Shown here one piece after another: positions 24,801-39,800 of a stretch of 64,000 bases of DNA; position 1 is the stretch's first letter; every line of letters starts with the position of its first letter. The DNA comes from Zerene cesonia (lineage: Eukaryota; Arthropoda; Insecta; Lepidoptera; Pieridae). The stretch lies in assembly GCF_012273895.1 (NCBI RefSeq), contig NC_052112.1, forward strand, positions 248,001-312,000, read 5' to 3'. A model generated the notes under the pieces. The model had not been told where the DNA came from and ran no database searches. It worked only from the letters and a program-made list of their open reading frames with translations. Position numbers and translations under genes: made by a program.

Positions 24801-27800
24801 CCACGTCTGTTTATTATTATTTTTGGATTTTTCTTTCACTGGAATCTTGGCCCATCAAAATGGGAACTTTACAGGCAGGATAGTAGCCATTAATCAAACT
24901 ATAAATACTCAACTGGATTTATCATTATACACTTTTATTTAATTCTGAGTTTATATCATTGAGACATATTGGCATATAATTTCAATATAAGTACTATATG
25001 GAGTTAGTTTTATCTACATAATGTCATAGTCGAGCATGCTTCGGCACGAATTGGGCCATCTCGCACCGGGGAAGTACCACACCCCCACAGACAACTGGCG
25101 TGAAATAATAGCTTGCTATTGTGTTTCGTACGGTGAGTGGGGGAGCCGGGGGCCTATTTCCTTCTCCTCGCCCTTCCCAGTCCATTCCTTCTTTCCAGCC
25201 ATCAATTCTTTACTTATGCCTTATCCCTTAAAAGCGGGCAGTGCATTCTCAGAGGTTTTGAGCCTCTGCGAATGTTCATGGGCGGTGGTGATCGTTTAAC
25301 ATTAGTCGAACCACCAGCTCACTTGCCCGATATGACATAAAAAAATATCAAGAAAAATTGCGACAACGAACGTGTGGTTAATTGGTGTGGTTAAAATATT
25401 CAAGATATGTTTAGATTACATTCGGTGATGTATTATACAAGATAGCATAATAATACATACATCCAAACAACTTATAATTACACGTATATTTAGCTACTTT
25501 GTGTATGTATTTATAGGTTATGTTATAGAACAAAGCTGTGCAAGATAGTGGATATAAGCGGAATAGTGCTATCAAAGTGAAAAGAAGTATGTTAATGATG
25601 CGACGGTGGTACTTACTGAGTTTGATCTCTTCATCAGTTGACGCGGTTTCCCCGGTCAGCCGCTCCTCAGAGTTGTTGCTGTTTATCGCAATGTTGTTGT
25701 TCACGTTGTACATAGATTTACCTGAAGTGGTAAGTATTTATTAGCACAGAATGCAGCGGTGACAGAATTTTGTTATTTATATCAAAAATTACTGAGATCC
25801 CAATTCTGAATTCCCAGACAAACGAGATAAATTCCTCGACTTTGTATTATTAGTTATTTAAAGTTTAGATTAAAACTTATCACATTATATATTAGTGTTT
25901 AATTATCTAGATAGAGTTACGCTAGTATTTTTTTAAGTAACCAAATGTTACCACAAGTCCAAGTAAGTATAAATTAATACAGTCATGCTGTTATATTATT
26001 CTAAGCACCTTCCTTATGAGACTTACTATCAATACATATTTTTTGTACCAAACCTAAACCTGTAGTTAAAATTTAAGATCTTAAGACTTTATTTAATGTA
26101 TAATCTATAATCTTCTAAGATAAGCTTGTAATACGTTTTGCAGTACATAAATTCAATTGCCTTCAAAAACTACCATCTACAAAACTGACGTATCCAATTA
26201 GTTCCAAATTAGTAGAACCCAGTAGTAGTAGTACGTCAGTAGTTCGTCAAGTACCTTTAGCGACGGTAATAGCGTCAAGTCCGGTCAGCGTGTTGCCGTT
26301 CTCGACGGCGGCCATGTTGTTGACGCGGCGGCGGCGCGCGCGAACTTCCCGCGCGATCATGACGTCATATATTGTTGCCGTGATCAGTAGCACGCTAACT
26401 ACGCAGGATACGCCGCTGCAGAGAAAAATATCGCGATTAGGAAATTTATATAAGATATGTGTGTTTATGCACTTGTTGGATTGGTGGTCGTAGACCGCTG
26501 CTAACCGGTATGATGAGAATTGAGTGACAGTGACGATATATTGGAAGGCCTCTTCCAATGTTGTAAGTGTATATATTTGGCGACATAAAAGTTTCAATAG
26601 TTCAATAATAGGAAAAAGTAATTCAAGGAATAAGATCAAGAGTTTTTATTATAGCATACAGCGTCAGTACATCTTATCTCTAACAGTGTTATTGGGTTCA
26701 AATTTATGATCGTTTTTAAAAGGGACACGTGATATCAGATATGAAAAGCTGCAAATAAAGCAAATAAGAAAGTCGCTACCTCATTGCTCTTGGCTTTATA
26801 TAGTTCCTTAAGTATTATATAAGCCTAGAAATTCAAGAGATTAGAATTATCATTTCTCTTGATCCAGCCTTTACATTTATATCCAAATATCAATAGTAAG
26901 AGTGCATTTTTGTTGGCAACTTGGTGTTAGTTTTATTTATTTTATTTTATTCGCGTGTTTTTTACGTAGAGAATTGTCACACATAAAATTAAATCACCTT
27001 CACCATACATAAATGACGTACTCTCCCTTGATGATTTCATAGTCTACTAAAACGACAGTTTTCCAACCACTGATAGTACTCACAGCAATATCTGGAATGT
27101 GGGGTCGTTGATATAAGAGTAGCCCCCGTGTTCTGGCGAGCGGACGGTCACCACGTTGTGGTGCAGGAGGGGCGCGTGTACTCCGTTCACCAGGTCTGCA
27201 ATTTGCTCGCGGGTGCAGGCGCGCGGGAGGCACAGGCCCAGGTGGATTGTGCGACGCTGGAAGAACGTCATTGTAACAATAATAAATATGGAGGGCTAGC
27301 TTTTCGCCTACGTCGTAAATCGAAATTATTAACTATCCGGGGTATCCCCACATAGTCATTATGTCCTTTCTCGTGTTAAAAACTATTTTTTTACCAAAAA
27401 TATCATTCAATTCGGTTCAGTGGTTTAGATTTGAAAAACAGACAGCCTGACAGACGAACAGACAGACAGACAGACTATCATCATCATCATCGTCGTATGA
27501 ATGCCTCTGCTCCACAACTTAAAAGAGAGTAATGTCAGTAACACTTTACATGGAAAGACTACCTATAATTTCAATTAAGTTGATTTCGTGAGTGACAAAG
27601 CTATTGACCGTTAATTGATAAATTTATTCCAAACCATACCAGAGAAAAACAACAAATAAAACGAATACACACAGTTTTAATAATGTCGTGCAGGTCGGTA
27701 GTAACGGCCATCCGCACATTGTAGAAGGCGGTGTCAAAGGGCGGCCCTAGACCAGACATCGATACGTCCTGGCGCCAGTCGTTGAATATCTGCGAACCGC

Positions 27801-30800
27801 TGCTGCCTGAAACATGCAATGTGCCTGTTTAAAAACATATTTTTGAATTTGGAATGACAATGCACGAAGTATGGCGCCAAATGAGGTTACATGATATTAA
27901 AATTAAAAAAGGTAATATAGGTATAATTATATCAGCAACTTTTATTAAACTTGTAACGTAAATGCTTTATCGTTAATTTTGTAAGACTAGTCTTGTATTT
28001 ATTTAATTATTATAAACACGAATTTCGTTACATTATTCCTCTATTTTTTATTGAATTTAATAACCAGTTTCAAATCTAATACGATGAAATGTAACAATCT
28101 CCCCATTCATAACTTGTGAAATCCAACCTTGACTCAAAGAATGGTGAATAAAATTATAATGAAATAAGTAATTAACAATTAATCTCAAACACTTGTTTCG
28201 TCTCTCCACGCTCCAAATATTATCCGTAAAGTAATAATTACGTAAAAGCTTATTAGTCATATTGTGAAATCGAAATTTCTGCGGCCACCCATAATAATAT
28301 TCAATGCATGAATGACTGCGGAATTTATTTTAAAGAATTTTAAATTATTATTAATATTGTTCATTTCCTTGTGTATGATTGGTGACAAGCAATTTATAAA
28401 AAGCAATGTACCCACATATAAAATAGTACTCACATATAAAATAAAGTACGTGTACGTGTCACTTTTGATTAAATTTACAAGAAATATTTTATTTAAATTT
28501 TTTGATACATTTAAATATAAAGCAATTGAAAGGTTCTACATATATTATTTATACATAATAACCTTAAGTTGAGTTTAATTGTACTTTATTGTAATATTAT
28601 ATATGTATTGAGCAAAAAATAGTCCTAATATTCATTCATTTATGATAATTACATCTTAATACATATTCGAGCATATTTAAAATTTTATCGCTACTATAGT
28701 TACCTAGATATTCCCTTATTAATATTTCGTATATTAAATTAATTATCGGGACAAATACATGGTCAAGGCTCGCGCTCTTCCATGTGACAACTGTTATTTA
28801 GAATTTGTAGGTCGGTTGAAGTTTATGTTTTTACAATGTGAATCACTACATCCGTTAAATATAAAGGTGTGATTTAGAAATGGTTGAGGAAAATTTATAA
28901 AGTCGCGGGGCGCGCCCACGAGGGAATGTAAGCGTTGCAAAGACATTAAGAAATGTTACAGCACTCAGGTTTTATTTGTAATCTGTGCTGTGTGCATTAC
29001 GTCATAGAAAGTGCGCGCGCTTTCTGACATTTGCTCAGATAAATTATAGTGACAATTAAAATAAAAAATAACACCACGAGTATTTTTAAATAGTGGTGAT
29101 TTATATACCATGTTATTTTGGAGACTTATGTAAAGGTCTCGCAAGTATATTTTATATAGCATGTCATCCTTTCTGTAGTTCAAGGGTGAACATCGTTTAA
29201 ATAATTACGTCTGTCAAACAAACATGAAATAAAATACATCAAAGAATTAATTTAATTATTTAGTGTCAAATTGAATATTTTTTTGTGAATTTATTTTAAT
29301 GTTAATATTTATCACTTTCAGAAAATAAATTAAAAGCTAGAACAGGATTCAGTTATACTGCTGATGCGTCAAAAGGTGAGAAAGGAGAATGTACCTGTAG
29401 GTTTCATTATTTGTTTGTTATTTATTCTATAAATGAACCTAAGATCAACGACCTTCTCAAGAGCAAAAAGTGTTAAGCAATACAATCGATCAAAGTTAAG
29501 ATTTCTTTAGCGATACGCCTGTTGTATATTAAACTAAATGGAGACAATCACCGGCCAAGGCTTTAGACGCAGTTAGATGGCCAGTGATTGTATTTCGTAT
29601 CGAGTTACGATCAAAACAAAGAACTCGAGCTAATTTTTCAAAGCCAGAAGACTTTGATTTCATAGATTTATAACTGACGTTTACAGATTATATAAGAACC
29701 TAAAGTTTATATTTGTTTGACCATAGACAATACTTGTAATTTAAGAAAATAAAATAAAATACAGTACAAAATATTACAGCATGCATAAATTTATTCAAAT
29801 TCAGTATTATTATAATCTGATTCAAATCCAACTAGGCGTTAATATTTGATTGATGTCGAATATGTAAATATTTCTTTTATGCTTATATGAATGTATGCCC
29901 CAGATATTTCGCTTACTTCCTTGATCCTTTCGGTCGATAGAAAAGTAAAGTAGGTATATAGTTTGATAAGCTAAATGTATGACGTTGTCAGGTGCACATT
30001 GAAAAATTACATTTTTTTTATGAATAATTCTCATACAACGGATATTTTTCAACTTAATTTAAAGAGACGAGGAGATTATGAATTCACCTGCTTCTTTTTT
30101 CTCATCAGTTTTTACTAGGTGAGCCGATTTTTATGTTTCATTTTTGTTTCAAAGTTGGTGTGTGCCAGCCATGTGGTCCCTTTTAAATTCGGTCTAGTTC
30201 TGATAAATGTAAGGCCATTTAGATTTTTGTTGAAAATAATTTTTTAATGGCTAATTTATATTTTTATAATTAATTTACTTAATTTCAAAGTTAAATTAGC
30301 ACTCTTCCGTGACTGACTGTCATTACGTAACGGGTGCTTGAGGTTCGACATTCAATTGACTTTATATAAGTTCTTAAATTTGACTAGTTCAGTCTAAAGA
30401 TAAAAACTTACGGTTGCTGATAGACCGTGGGGTGTGCTGTTCGTTGAGGATCTGGCAGAGCTCTGCGGAGCCGGTCCAGTAGTTGTTCCCCCAGTAGAAC
30501 ATGGAGGTGTACCGTCCGCTCGCGTCCTCCACTGGAAATAGAGAAATAGAATACCTATTAACATGTAAACTCAAACCTTTATTCAATTAGACTTGTTATA
30601 GAAGCATTTTTGAATCGTCATAACATAGTGTTAACATTTACCACCGGTTCGGAGAGCAGTTTCTACAGAAAATAAGTATGTAACAGAGGGATTTCGCTAA
30701 TGACCAATGTTAAATCAAATATATAATATGTGAATATTCAGATATTGTTCGTTATATAAATGATTTAATCTACGTAATATTTGTGGAATGACTATCTACT

Positions 30801-33800
30801 AAGCACGGAATGGATAAGACGAATAAGAGTCGCATTTTTTTCAAAGCCTAGTTGAGCATTGTAAAATAGAAATAAATTTAACGACACATTAAAATAGGTA
30901 TACTTGAGATAATTTGATTTAATAATATTCTCAATGAATTCATAAATTAGCGAATTATATTATTTATTTATAACCTCGTAATATTAAAGTTATATTTATC
31001 AAGCATTTAAAAGATAAAAGAGTACATATTTTATGGCGGAAGGCAATAAATTTTATGAGTAATTTAATAATACTTTTATAAATCTTATATTATAAAAGAA
31101 CGTGTTAATTTATGTTTTTGACAAACTTATGTTAATGGTCACTGTTTGAACGTGATCCTTCAAGAGAAGCAGTAAAAAATGTTAAATTTATTATTTAATT
31201 TAACTAAGAATACAGTATTTTTTTCACAGCTTTTTAAAAAATGATGTAATCAATATAATTTTACATTTAACTATTTTTTGGAAATTATTTTTGTATACGC
31301 TATTTTTCTTATATTATAAAAAAGGTTAAACAGTTTTTTTTCGACCAATTCAAACATTCAGTATACGATCTTTCTCATGAATGTTATCAGTAAGATGGCA
31401 TAGGATTAAAATGCGATTGACAAAATGAGTTTCCGCAGTGGAAGGAAGCAATATGTGAAACTACTTCCTCCTGTCGCCGACATTAGCCATCTTGGAATCA
31501 CTGTCACTTTTACAATGTGGAGGTGAAATTTTGCCTGACCATAGACAAAAAGAAAATGACGATGGAAAATTGTCTATATTATCGTGACAGTTATTATGTA
31601 TGGTATATTTTTTTATGCAGTATAATATATACTTTTTTGATTATTTATATAAAATAGCATATTTTAGCATGCCTGTATCCTTTTTTTGGTAAAGGAGCGG
31701 GCATGCCACAGCCCATGAGGAATCACAAATCTGTTATAACTTTTGTGAAGCTGTTGCCAGCTTGCGATGGTAGACACTCTTTTTGAAGATATTTATGTCA
31801 AACGCCTGTGAGAATACAGAACAGGGTAGACTATTCCACAAGGTGGTAGTACATTGCAAAAAGTCTGTGTCTAAATTCCAATGATTATATCCTACAAACT
31901 ATTCAATTTAATGATGTCGGTAATAGGTGATAAAAATGAATAGCTAAGTAGTTAAGTAATTGTTAACATCAACAAAACCTTTGTCCACGTATATTATACA
32001 GTATTATATCATATTGTTATGTAATAATTAACATTATATTCACACATTTGGCGCCATAACATTAAAAATCCATAACCTTTCCACGTCCTACGTAGTGCCT
32101 GGTGATGACACAATGAATGGTTGAATGTCGTGGACTAACTAGAAATTAAGGACATTTTTCACACGTGCTGCATGTGTATTCAATTCAAACTTTGAATACG
32201 TATCAAGGTTAGGTGGCAAGACAATAATTTGATGAATTTATCTTTTAATCCAGATTAGGATCACAAGGAATAAATAATTTCCTTATGAGATTGGTTGGGT
32301 TGATTCTGATCACTAAAGCGTGGTTTTTCGTTTCTTTTTCATTGTGTTCATTTTAAGAAATATAATGAAGTGGAAAAGTTTATATATACGCTTACACGCT
32401 ACTCTGGAAATACTAATATAAAAGTTTTAATTTATATGGAGTTTCGTTGTCCAGGAGCCGCATAGCAAGAGATAAGTTTAATAAATTTTAAACCTTCGAT
32501 AAGATTATGACAATTTTTATTTATAATTTCAAATATAGCAGCTCCTACTACTATAATTTTTTGGGGAAGTAATATTGATTAATAGATTAGTTAGATGATC
32601 TTGAGTTTCTATAATGACATTAATTAAGTCCAATTATTATGTATACTTCATGCGTATATAGGCGAGGCTCAGCTAGTGATATCATTAAATCACATTAATA
32701 ATTCATAATAATATATTATATATATATATTAAAATAAATCAATAATTATTATAATAACTGGTTATTTCGTGCAAAAATTTCGAGGCCATGGCTTTAATTG
32801 CAGGGCAAGTGAATTAGGCCTGTGAGCCAGTTTGAAAATTTATAAGGTTATTGGTTTAACATAATAAGCAATAGTTTTGACCCGTGAAGTTGCTCGCATC
32901 GAGTCGTAAGTAGGATAGAAACCCATTTATAATGCATAATCTGTGTGTATAATAAATTCCTTCTATATCATCATCGTTTATAAAAAAAAAAAAACATTTT
33001 GAATAACCACACTCTTATCTTAACTCAAACTTAATTGCTTTATTTTTTAAGCTCTTATGTACGTGCATATGATAGATAGATAGTTGTTTAAACTACCATT
33101 GTGTTATGTTACTTTTTGCGATAAAAAATATCATGAAATTAGATAATTACTTAAATCTGTATACTTAAATAAGTGCCCAGAGTATGTTGTAGTCTAGAAC
33201 AAATCTCTATCGTAAATAAGAACTGGACTATGTAAAAAAGCTTTAAAACTGCGACAACATTATTATATATATATGAGTAACTAACTGAAGTCCACCTTCG
33301 TTATTTCCGCGTTACAATTTATCACTGAATTTCGCAAGGTAAGGTCAAAAGGTCTCTGACCTTAGCTACGTAAAGCATGGCGATGCGTGTGAGTATGCTT
33401 GATCAAACAAAGACTGAAAAATACAGACAATGTGAGGCTTAAACTCAAGCACAACATTTATTTATTCAATAAGACTTCTTTCAATTGTCATAACATCAGT
33501 TATGACGCTTATTATCGCTTCGGAAAGCAGTGTCTAGAGAGAAAAGCCGAAAAAAAACAGTGTTTATTTTTATTGTATTCTTTGTTTGTTGAAGATATTG
33601 GTTTTCTTAAGCTGGTTTGGGTAATGAATACTAACACGTTAATCTACCTCAACTGTCAAATATCTTGGGATGCCATTTTTAAAATTGAGAAAGCTTTGGC
33701 CTACAATCAAGAATCTTCTTATATTATACTATATATTAAGGATAATGTATTGGTAAGATTCTTTCAATCAAAACTATGCACATACTGTTTATGTGAATAA

Positions 33801-36800
33801 GACTATTAAGAAACAGATCTCTCCAGGATTGACATTTATAGAAGGAACATTTCTATTCAGTTTTGACGATGTGTTTCGACAATATATACGATCACAAGAT
33901 AGTTAAGTGTGAGTTATTCTAGTTCTCTATATGATATGTAATTAAAAAAAAATAAAAGATATTCATTCTTAAAAGGCAAAATTCAAAGCAATCTTTGCCC
34001 ACATGTCAGTTTAATAAGCATCTACAATATTCTTATTTATAAATAATGTTACAAATATATACCATTAACCCACATGTCCACGTCTGGTTGGGTAACACCA
34101 TTACAATGGCATTAGATGTGCTAACAAAACCTAGGCTGAATAGTAACAACCGTTGCGATACGAACCTCCAGTAGTATTGTTTGGCTATAAAATTGACCAA
34201 GACTCTATAAAACAATGTGTAATGATGTGTGCTTAAATCTTACAACAACGATATTTTGAGGAATGGTTAGAATATGGCTTTGCGGAAGATTTTTATGCTT
34301 TCACGTATAAAATTAAGAGCTTCATATTATATAGGTTGTTTTTGTGAAAGCCCTTTTCTTAAAAAATAACTTAATTAACTATCTAAAGAGTGTAAAGAGT
34401 AAAGCTCATTACACCCGTTATGGTAATTTTTAGGCTATATAAGCACAGATTTAATGCTTCACATATTTAGGTTACGCTAGGCTTCGCACTGGTTAAACTG
34501 GGATAAATAGCACATAGTGTATAGTATTTTTATCAAAGCCCTTCCAATGAATACCCGTATTGAGCGAGTTGTGAAAAATTATTGGCGGCGGCCGATCCTT
34601 GACCGATTTTTATCAAACATAGCTTACACTCCCTATCAATTCACCTTTCTAATAAAAAGACGGCACATGCGTACGATGGCACGGACAGACATACAAACAC
34701 GTGTGTGTTTCTGTGTGTGGGTGTATACCTATACACACACAGAGACACGTCAACTAAGTAACACCTCGTCGTTTTCGCGTAGGGGTCAAAACAATTATCA
34801 ATATCATTGTAAAGTTTTTTAATTGATCCATTTCAAAGAACACTTTTCATTACTTCAATATATGTCCACCGACATTAATTATACAAACAAATTATACATA
34901 AAAACATTTTTTTTTTTATGTCACAGTCGGCAATGGAGCTGGTGGGACGCCTGATGGTAAGCGCTACCACCGCCCATGAACATTGCAAACCTTACGCCTC
35001 TAAAAATGGATTGCCGACTTTAAATTGGGAAGGGATTGAGAAAGGATTAGCGAAAGGAATAATCGAAAGTACTGGGAAGGGTAAGGAAAAGGATATGGGC
35101 CTCCAGCTCCCCTACTCACCGAACGAAACACAGCAGAATGCTATTTCACGCCGGTCTTCTGTGGGGGTGTGGTACTTCCCCGGTGCGAGCTGGCAGAATT
35201 AGTGCCGAAGCGTGCTCGACTACCACATAAAAAACATATTTTACAAGCATTACTCAAGTTTTGAAACCTTGATGCTATTAGTCCGGAAACGGTATTAAAC
35301 AAACAATTATATGACAATACAAATAATATTCTACTTCCATAAGTGAATACAAATATCATTACAAGCATGCTGCGTCATGCAAAGTTTTGCAGAAAATTGC
35401 GTAAACCTAGACAGACAGACACGTGTTTTATTAAGATCATTAGCATACTGAAATGGAAATAAAAAAACATGCTTGTTTTTCCAATAACTCTTTAGTCTAT
35501 ATATAAATTTAGCACATATTTTGAACGACATTTTTTTGATAAAATAACAAAAGGACACTAAACTCAATCTTCTAACGTTATCTTATTTTAATCAAGATCT
35601 GCTTAGGCGTTTCGAAAGTACAGCGGAATACAGGTATTTATGCATTTCTACTGTCACTAACCTGGAAACTATGAGATAATAAAAAATAAACTCAAGTCTT
35701 TGAACACGTTATAAAAATCACAAGTCACACTATATAATCACCCTGTATATTATTAATATGATAAATGTGAAAGTATGTTTGTTTGGATGTTTATCCATCA
35801 ATCACGCTGGAACTACTGAACGGATTTTGATGAAATTTTGTATACAAACAGGGTATGAGCTGAGTTTTGTGATAGGATACTTTTTATCCCGATTAAATGC
35901 TCATAACAGGATAAAACAGGAATCTTGATATCCGGTTCTAAATAAACCTTTCATAAACCTGATCTATCAAAATATAATTTATATAAATACATTGTATTAA
36001 TAATGTATCGCTTTTTTACAAGTGACAATCCAATCAAATAACAAATAATAAAGGTTTCACTAACCATATCGATGCTGGTAATAAGTTGGGGCCATATCGA
36101 GATAAATTGCTGTTTGTTTGGTACAAGTCATATGTTTAAGCGATTTTTTAATAGACAATACATATTTATATATTTATTATTCAATATAATATATATTTTA
36201 AGTTTTTGATATTAAATATGTAGAATGAATTAAAACACTATTTTATTGTTAGAATTTTTTTCATGTAGCTTTATTAAGTGGTTATATATCCTACTAATAT
36301 TATAAATGCGAAAGTTTGTGAGGATGTGTGTGTTTGTTGCTCTTTCACGCAAAAACTACAGAACCGCTTACAATGAAATTTGGTACGTAGACAGCTAGAC
36401 AAGTGGAATAACATTAGGCATAACTTTTTATTCCGATATTCCTAGGGGATACGCACTAATGCTTGTATAAGTACGAATGTTAAGTGTTTTTAGTTCAATT
36501 ATTTTACTATTTTCTAAATCAATTTTGTTTTCATAAGCACGTGTTTACTTTCATTTCTTTCACACTGTATCAGCTTTTCTAATATAAATTATCTTTCTTT
36601 TTAGCTTGATTAATCCACACTACTATTATACAGTATAAACTTTCGTGTTTCAAGCAATAAGGACTGGACCTTTAAAAAATTCTTTTGCTATTAAAAAACT
36701 CAAACTTCGCCAAGTGACATGCTATATATGTACCACGGGCGAAGCCAAGGCAAACAGCTAGTTATAAATAAAAAAAATATACAACACCCAAACACTTTTC

Positions 36801-39800
36801 CAAAAACTCCTATTTATTTTTAGTGTCAGCCCTAGAATCCTACGTAAATTAAATTAAACGTCATATTTATATTGCAGATACAGGTTTGTAAGGTCAACCC
36901 TTATCAATGTAGCCAGAAGCTTATATAAATGACATTGACCGCTGTGAGCTGCTCACTTGCGGGTGTGTTGCGTAAGCGCACTTTCACTGACCACTAACGC
37001 AACGAACCTTATGCTTAGCATAGTTTTATGTGGGTCAAAACTTTGCTTAAGAATCAATATATAGTGTACGTGTTGAGACACTGATGGGTTGAGATTGAGA
37101 AGATTCGATTCGGCATATTTGTTGTACTTTTGAATAGGTAGGTATGTAGTAGGTATCCTACTAATATTATAAACGCAAAAATTTGTGAGTATGCATGGAT
37201 GTATGGAAGTTTGTTACTCTTTCAAGCGAAAACAGCTTATCATACCTGTATAGAATTTGGTGCAGAGATAGATTACCTATCCAAGTGGCACAATTTACCC
37301 CACACACGGAACAACTCGCCCTAAAGTGGGGTTGAAAGTTCCCTTCCGAAACTTTGCACAAATATGACTGTACAAAAAAATACGTTAAGAAACTAGCAGA
37401 TGTGACATAACTATTACAGAGACCGATTAAGACTTGTTAATAAAATCGAATATCAAAATCAATTTTTTTCATTTTTATCATAATATTTTGTGTTATTTGA
37501 AAATCGGAACTTTCAGCCCCGGCGTCCCCTATAGTCTACTATTTCTCGGGTACCACGTGAGTGACGCCGCGGTTTATAGCTAGTATGAATTAAATTATTG
37601 TAAATGAATGTTTTATCTTTAGAAAATAAACTAATATTCATTATCTTATTACATTGCTGCCAGAAAAAGGAATTTACTGGGTCTCTTTAAGGTTTACTTG
37701 GCCATAAAGAACTCAGACGTTTCTACGTCTCTCCTCTGACTGAGACCCTCTAGTCTGTAGACAATTTTGACGGGTGGTTATGTAATTATATAGATTAAGA
37801 GCAGAATAGACTTTTCTATTGACTCTACTTTGTTTAAAAAGCAAAAACAACTAAAAAAAAGATTATTGACATGATATGATATTTGTAAGCATGGATATTT
37901 ACCTATAACATAAATCCTTTATTTACTATGGCCCTAAATACTTATGAAATTGATGGTTTTTAAGGAATAGTTGCACAATAATTCATATTTGATGACTCAT
38001 AGTATAACTTCACTAGATTCTCTGCTGCGTGGCGAAATATCTAAAGAACTAAGTTTGTGAATTTGTGGGTTTGAAACGTTGTAGAGGATAATCTCTGGAA
38101 CTGAATGGTGAACTGAAATCTGTGAGTACCATAGGCTATATTTTTTTTTTATCCCAGGACTCCCCGTGCGGAACCAGTGCTTGTATTTGGATATTGAATA
38201 TCTACACTACCAGCATACATAAAAACAAAATATCTTATGGAATTCACTACACTTACGAGTATAACAGAGTTCAAGTTTTTTATAATCATTAATCAAATAC
38301 GACCAAGGTAAATTGAGGTCCGATGATGTATTTATGTTATTATATGTGAATATAATAACATTACAACATCTTGCTTTGTTTTTGCATAAACAAGTTTTAT
38401 TCATACGCATGGATAATTTGTCAAGTAAATTAGCTTTAAATGAATAGTTCTATATTTTATAGAACATTATATAGTTACAGACAAAAAAAATGATTTAATA
38501 AGAAATTGTAAGATTTTGCAAATACCCTTAAAACAAATCTGTATCATTTGATAGTTAAGAAACTCTTTTAAATTCTTTTTGAGCATGGCAATTCAAGCAA
38601 TTATTAGAATGCTATTCGCATTCTTCATCTTCGGTATATATTATACTATGGAGGCAATTGATATAACAAATTTCTACGTTGGTTTCACAAAAAAAGGACA
38701 ATAAAATAAAATTAAATATAAAAGCTATAAGTGACGGTAAAAGGCACAAAGTTATTTATTGCAGTGTATTTGTTACAATCTGTTTGATAATAACTATAAC
38801 TGGGTGAAAGCGGGGTCTCTGTCCTGTAATATATTGTGTAATTCTATAACAATTCTTATAACAACTGAACAAATGCCTATATTCCTTTAACGTTTTATTT
38901 TTGTTATTAGCATCAATTTACAGCCTGACTTTCTAAATAACTTTTATGCAAGTGACTGGCAAGCTTGTTGAAATGGTAATATTTGAATACAAAAGAATAT
39001 TTATACTCTGTCCTGTTATTATTTATATTTTTTTGGCGGGAAAAACAAGATTTAATAAAATAATGTTAAGAATTGTTTTCGATTGTATTTATTTAAATAT
39101 TGAATACAAATTGATTTGGAAAATAAAAAATAATATTGAAAGTGTAAAATAAATTGACCTTCATTTTAAATAAACCTTATCGAGGTTAAGTCCTTTGCCG
39201 CGAAAACTTTACTTATTTTGCCAATTTGTTATTTAACTTTAACCAAGGTTAAGTGCAATAAAAATCTCAAGAAAACAGGGAGATTTTCAATAAATAATGT
39301 TGGTTGAAAATATGTTTCTACGTATTGTAAGATTTGTATTCTGAAAATCGCAGTATATTATCATACTAGATTTATTAAATTTATTAAGAAATACATAATT
39401 ATACAACCCTTTTTGGGTCACAGATAAACAGTAATATTTATAACATAATGCATTTGATCGTTGCAATCGCGAAGACGATATTACAGTCGTAAAATGCTTA
39501 TAAAAGATAATTAAACATTCCTATGCTTGTGAAAGAATATACCAATCTTGCAACCGCATATTGCGGCACCCATGGTGTATTAAATGTATAATTTACGGGC
39601 CTCCCATAATTATAACGCTTTAAATTAAACACACTTTGTGAAATGACATGTCATTTGTAAGTATGCAATATAAAATATAATAGTTTAAAAAAACTAAAAA
39701 ACACGCTTTGACAAAAATCATATTTTGCAAATTGAAAACTGGATTAATTTTATCAAATTAGTGTATTGTCATCGGTCCTCAATAAATCTACAAAGTTTGA

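Noticed and set aside
28312..28572. 86-codon frame starting with a signal-peptide-like stretch
   Set aside because: Composition is Ile/Tyr/Lys/Phe-rich as expected of AT-rich chance frames, and no partner exon or promoter was seen.
33399..33800. 133-codon plus-strand open frame
   Set aside because: It has no ATG start, overlaps the dispersed repeat at 33436-33565 and has no domain I recognise.
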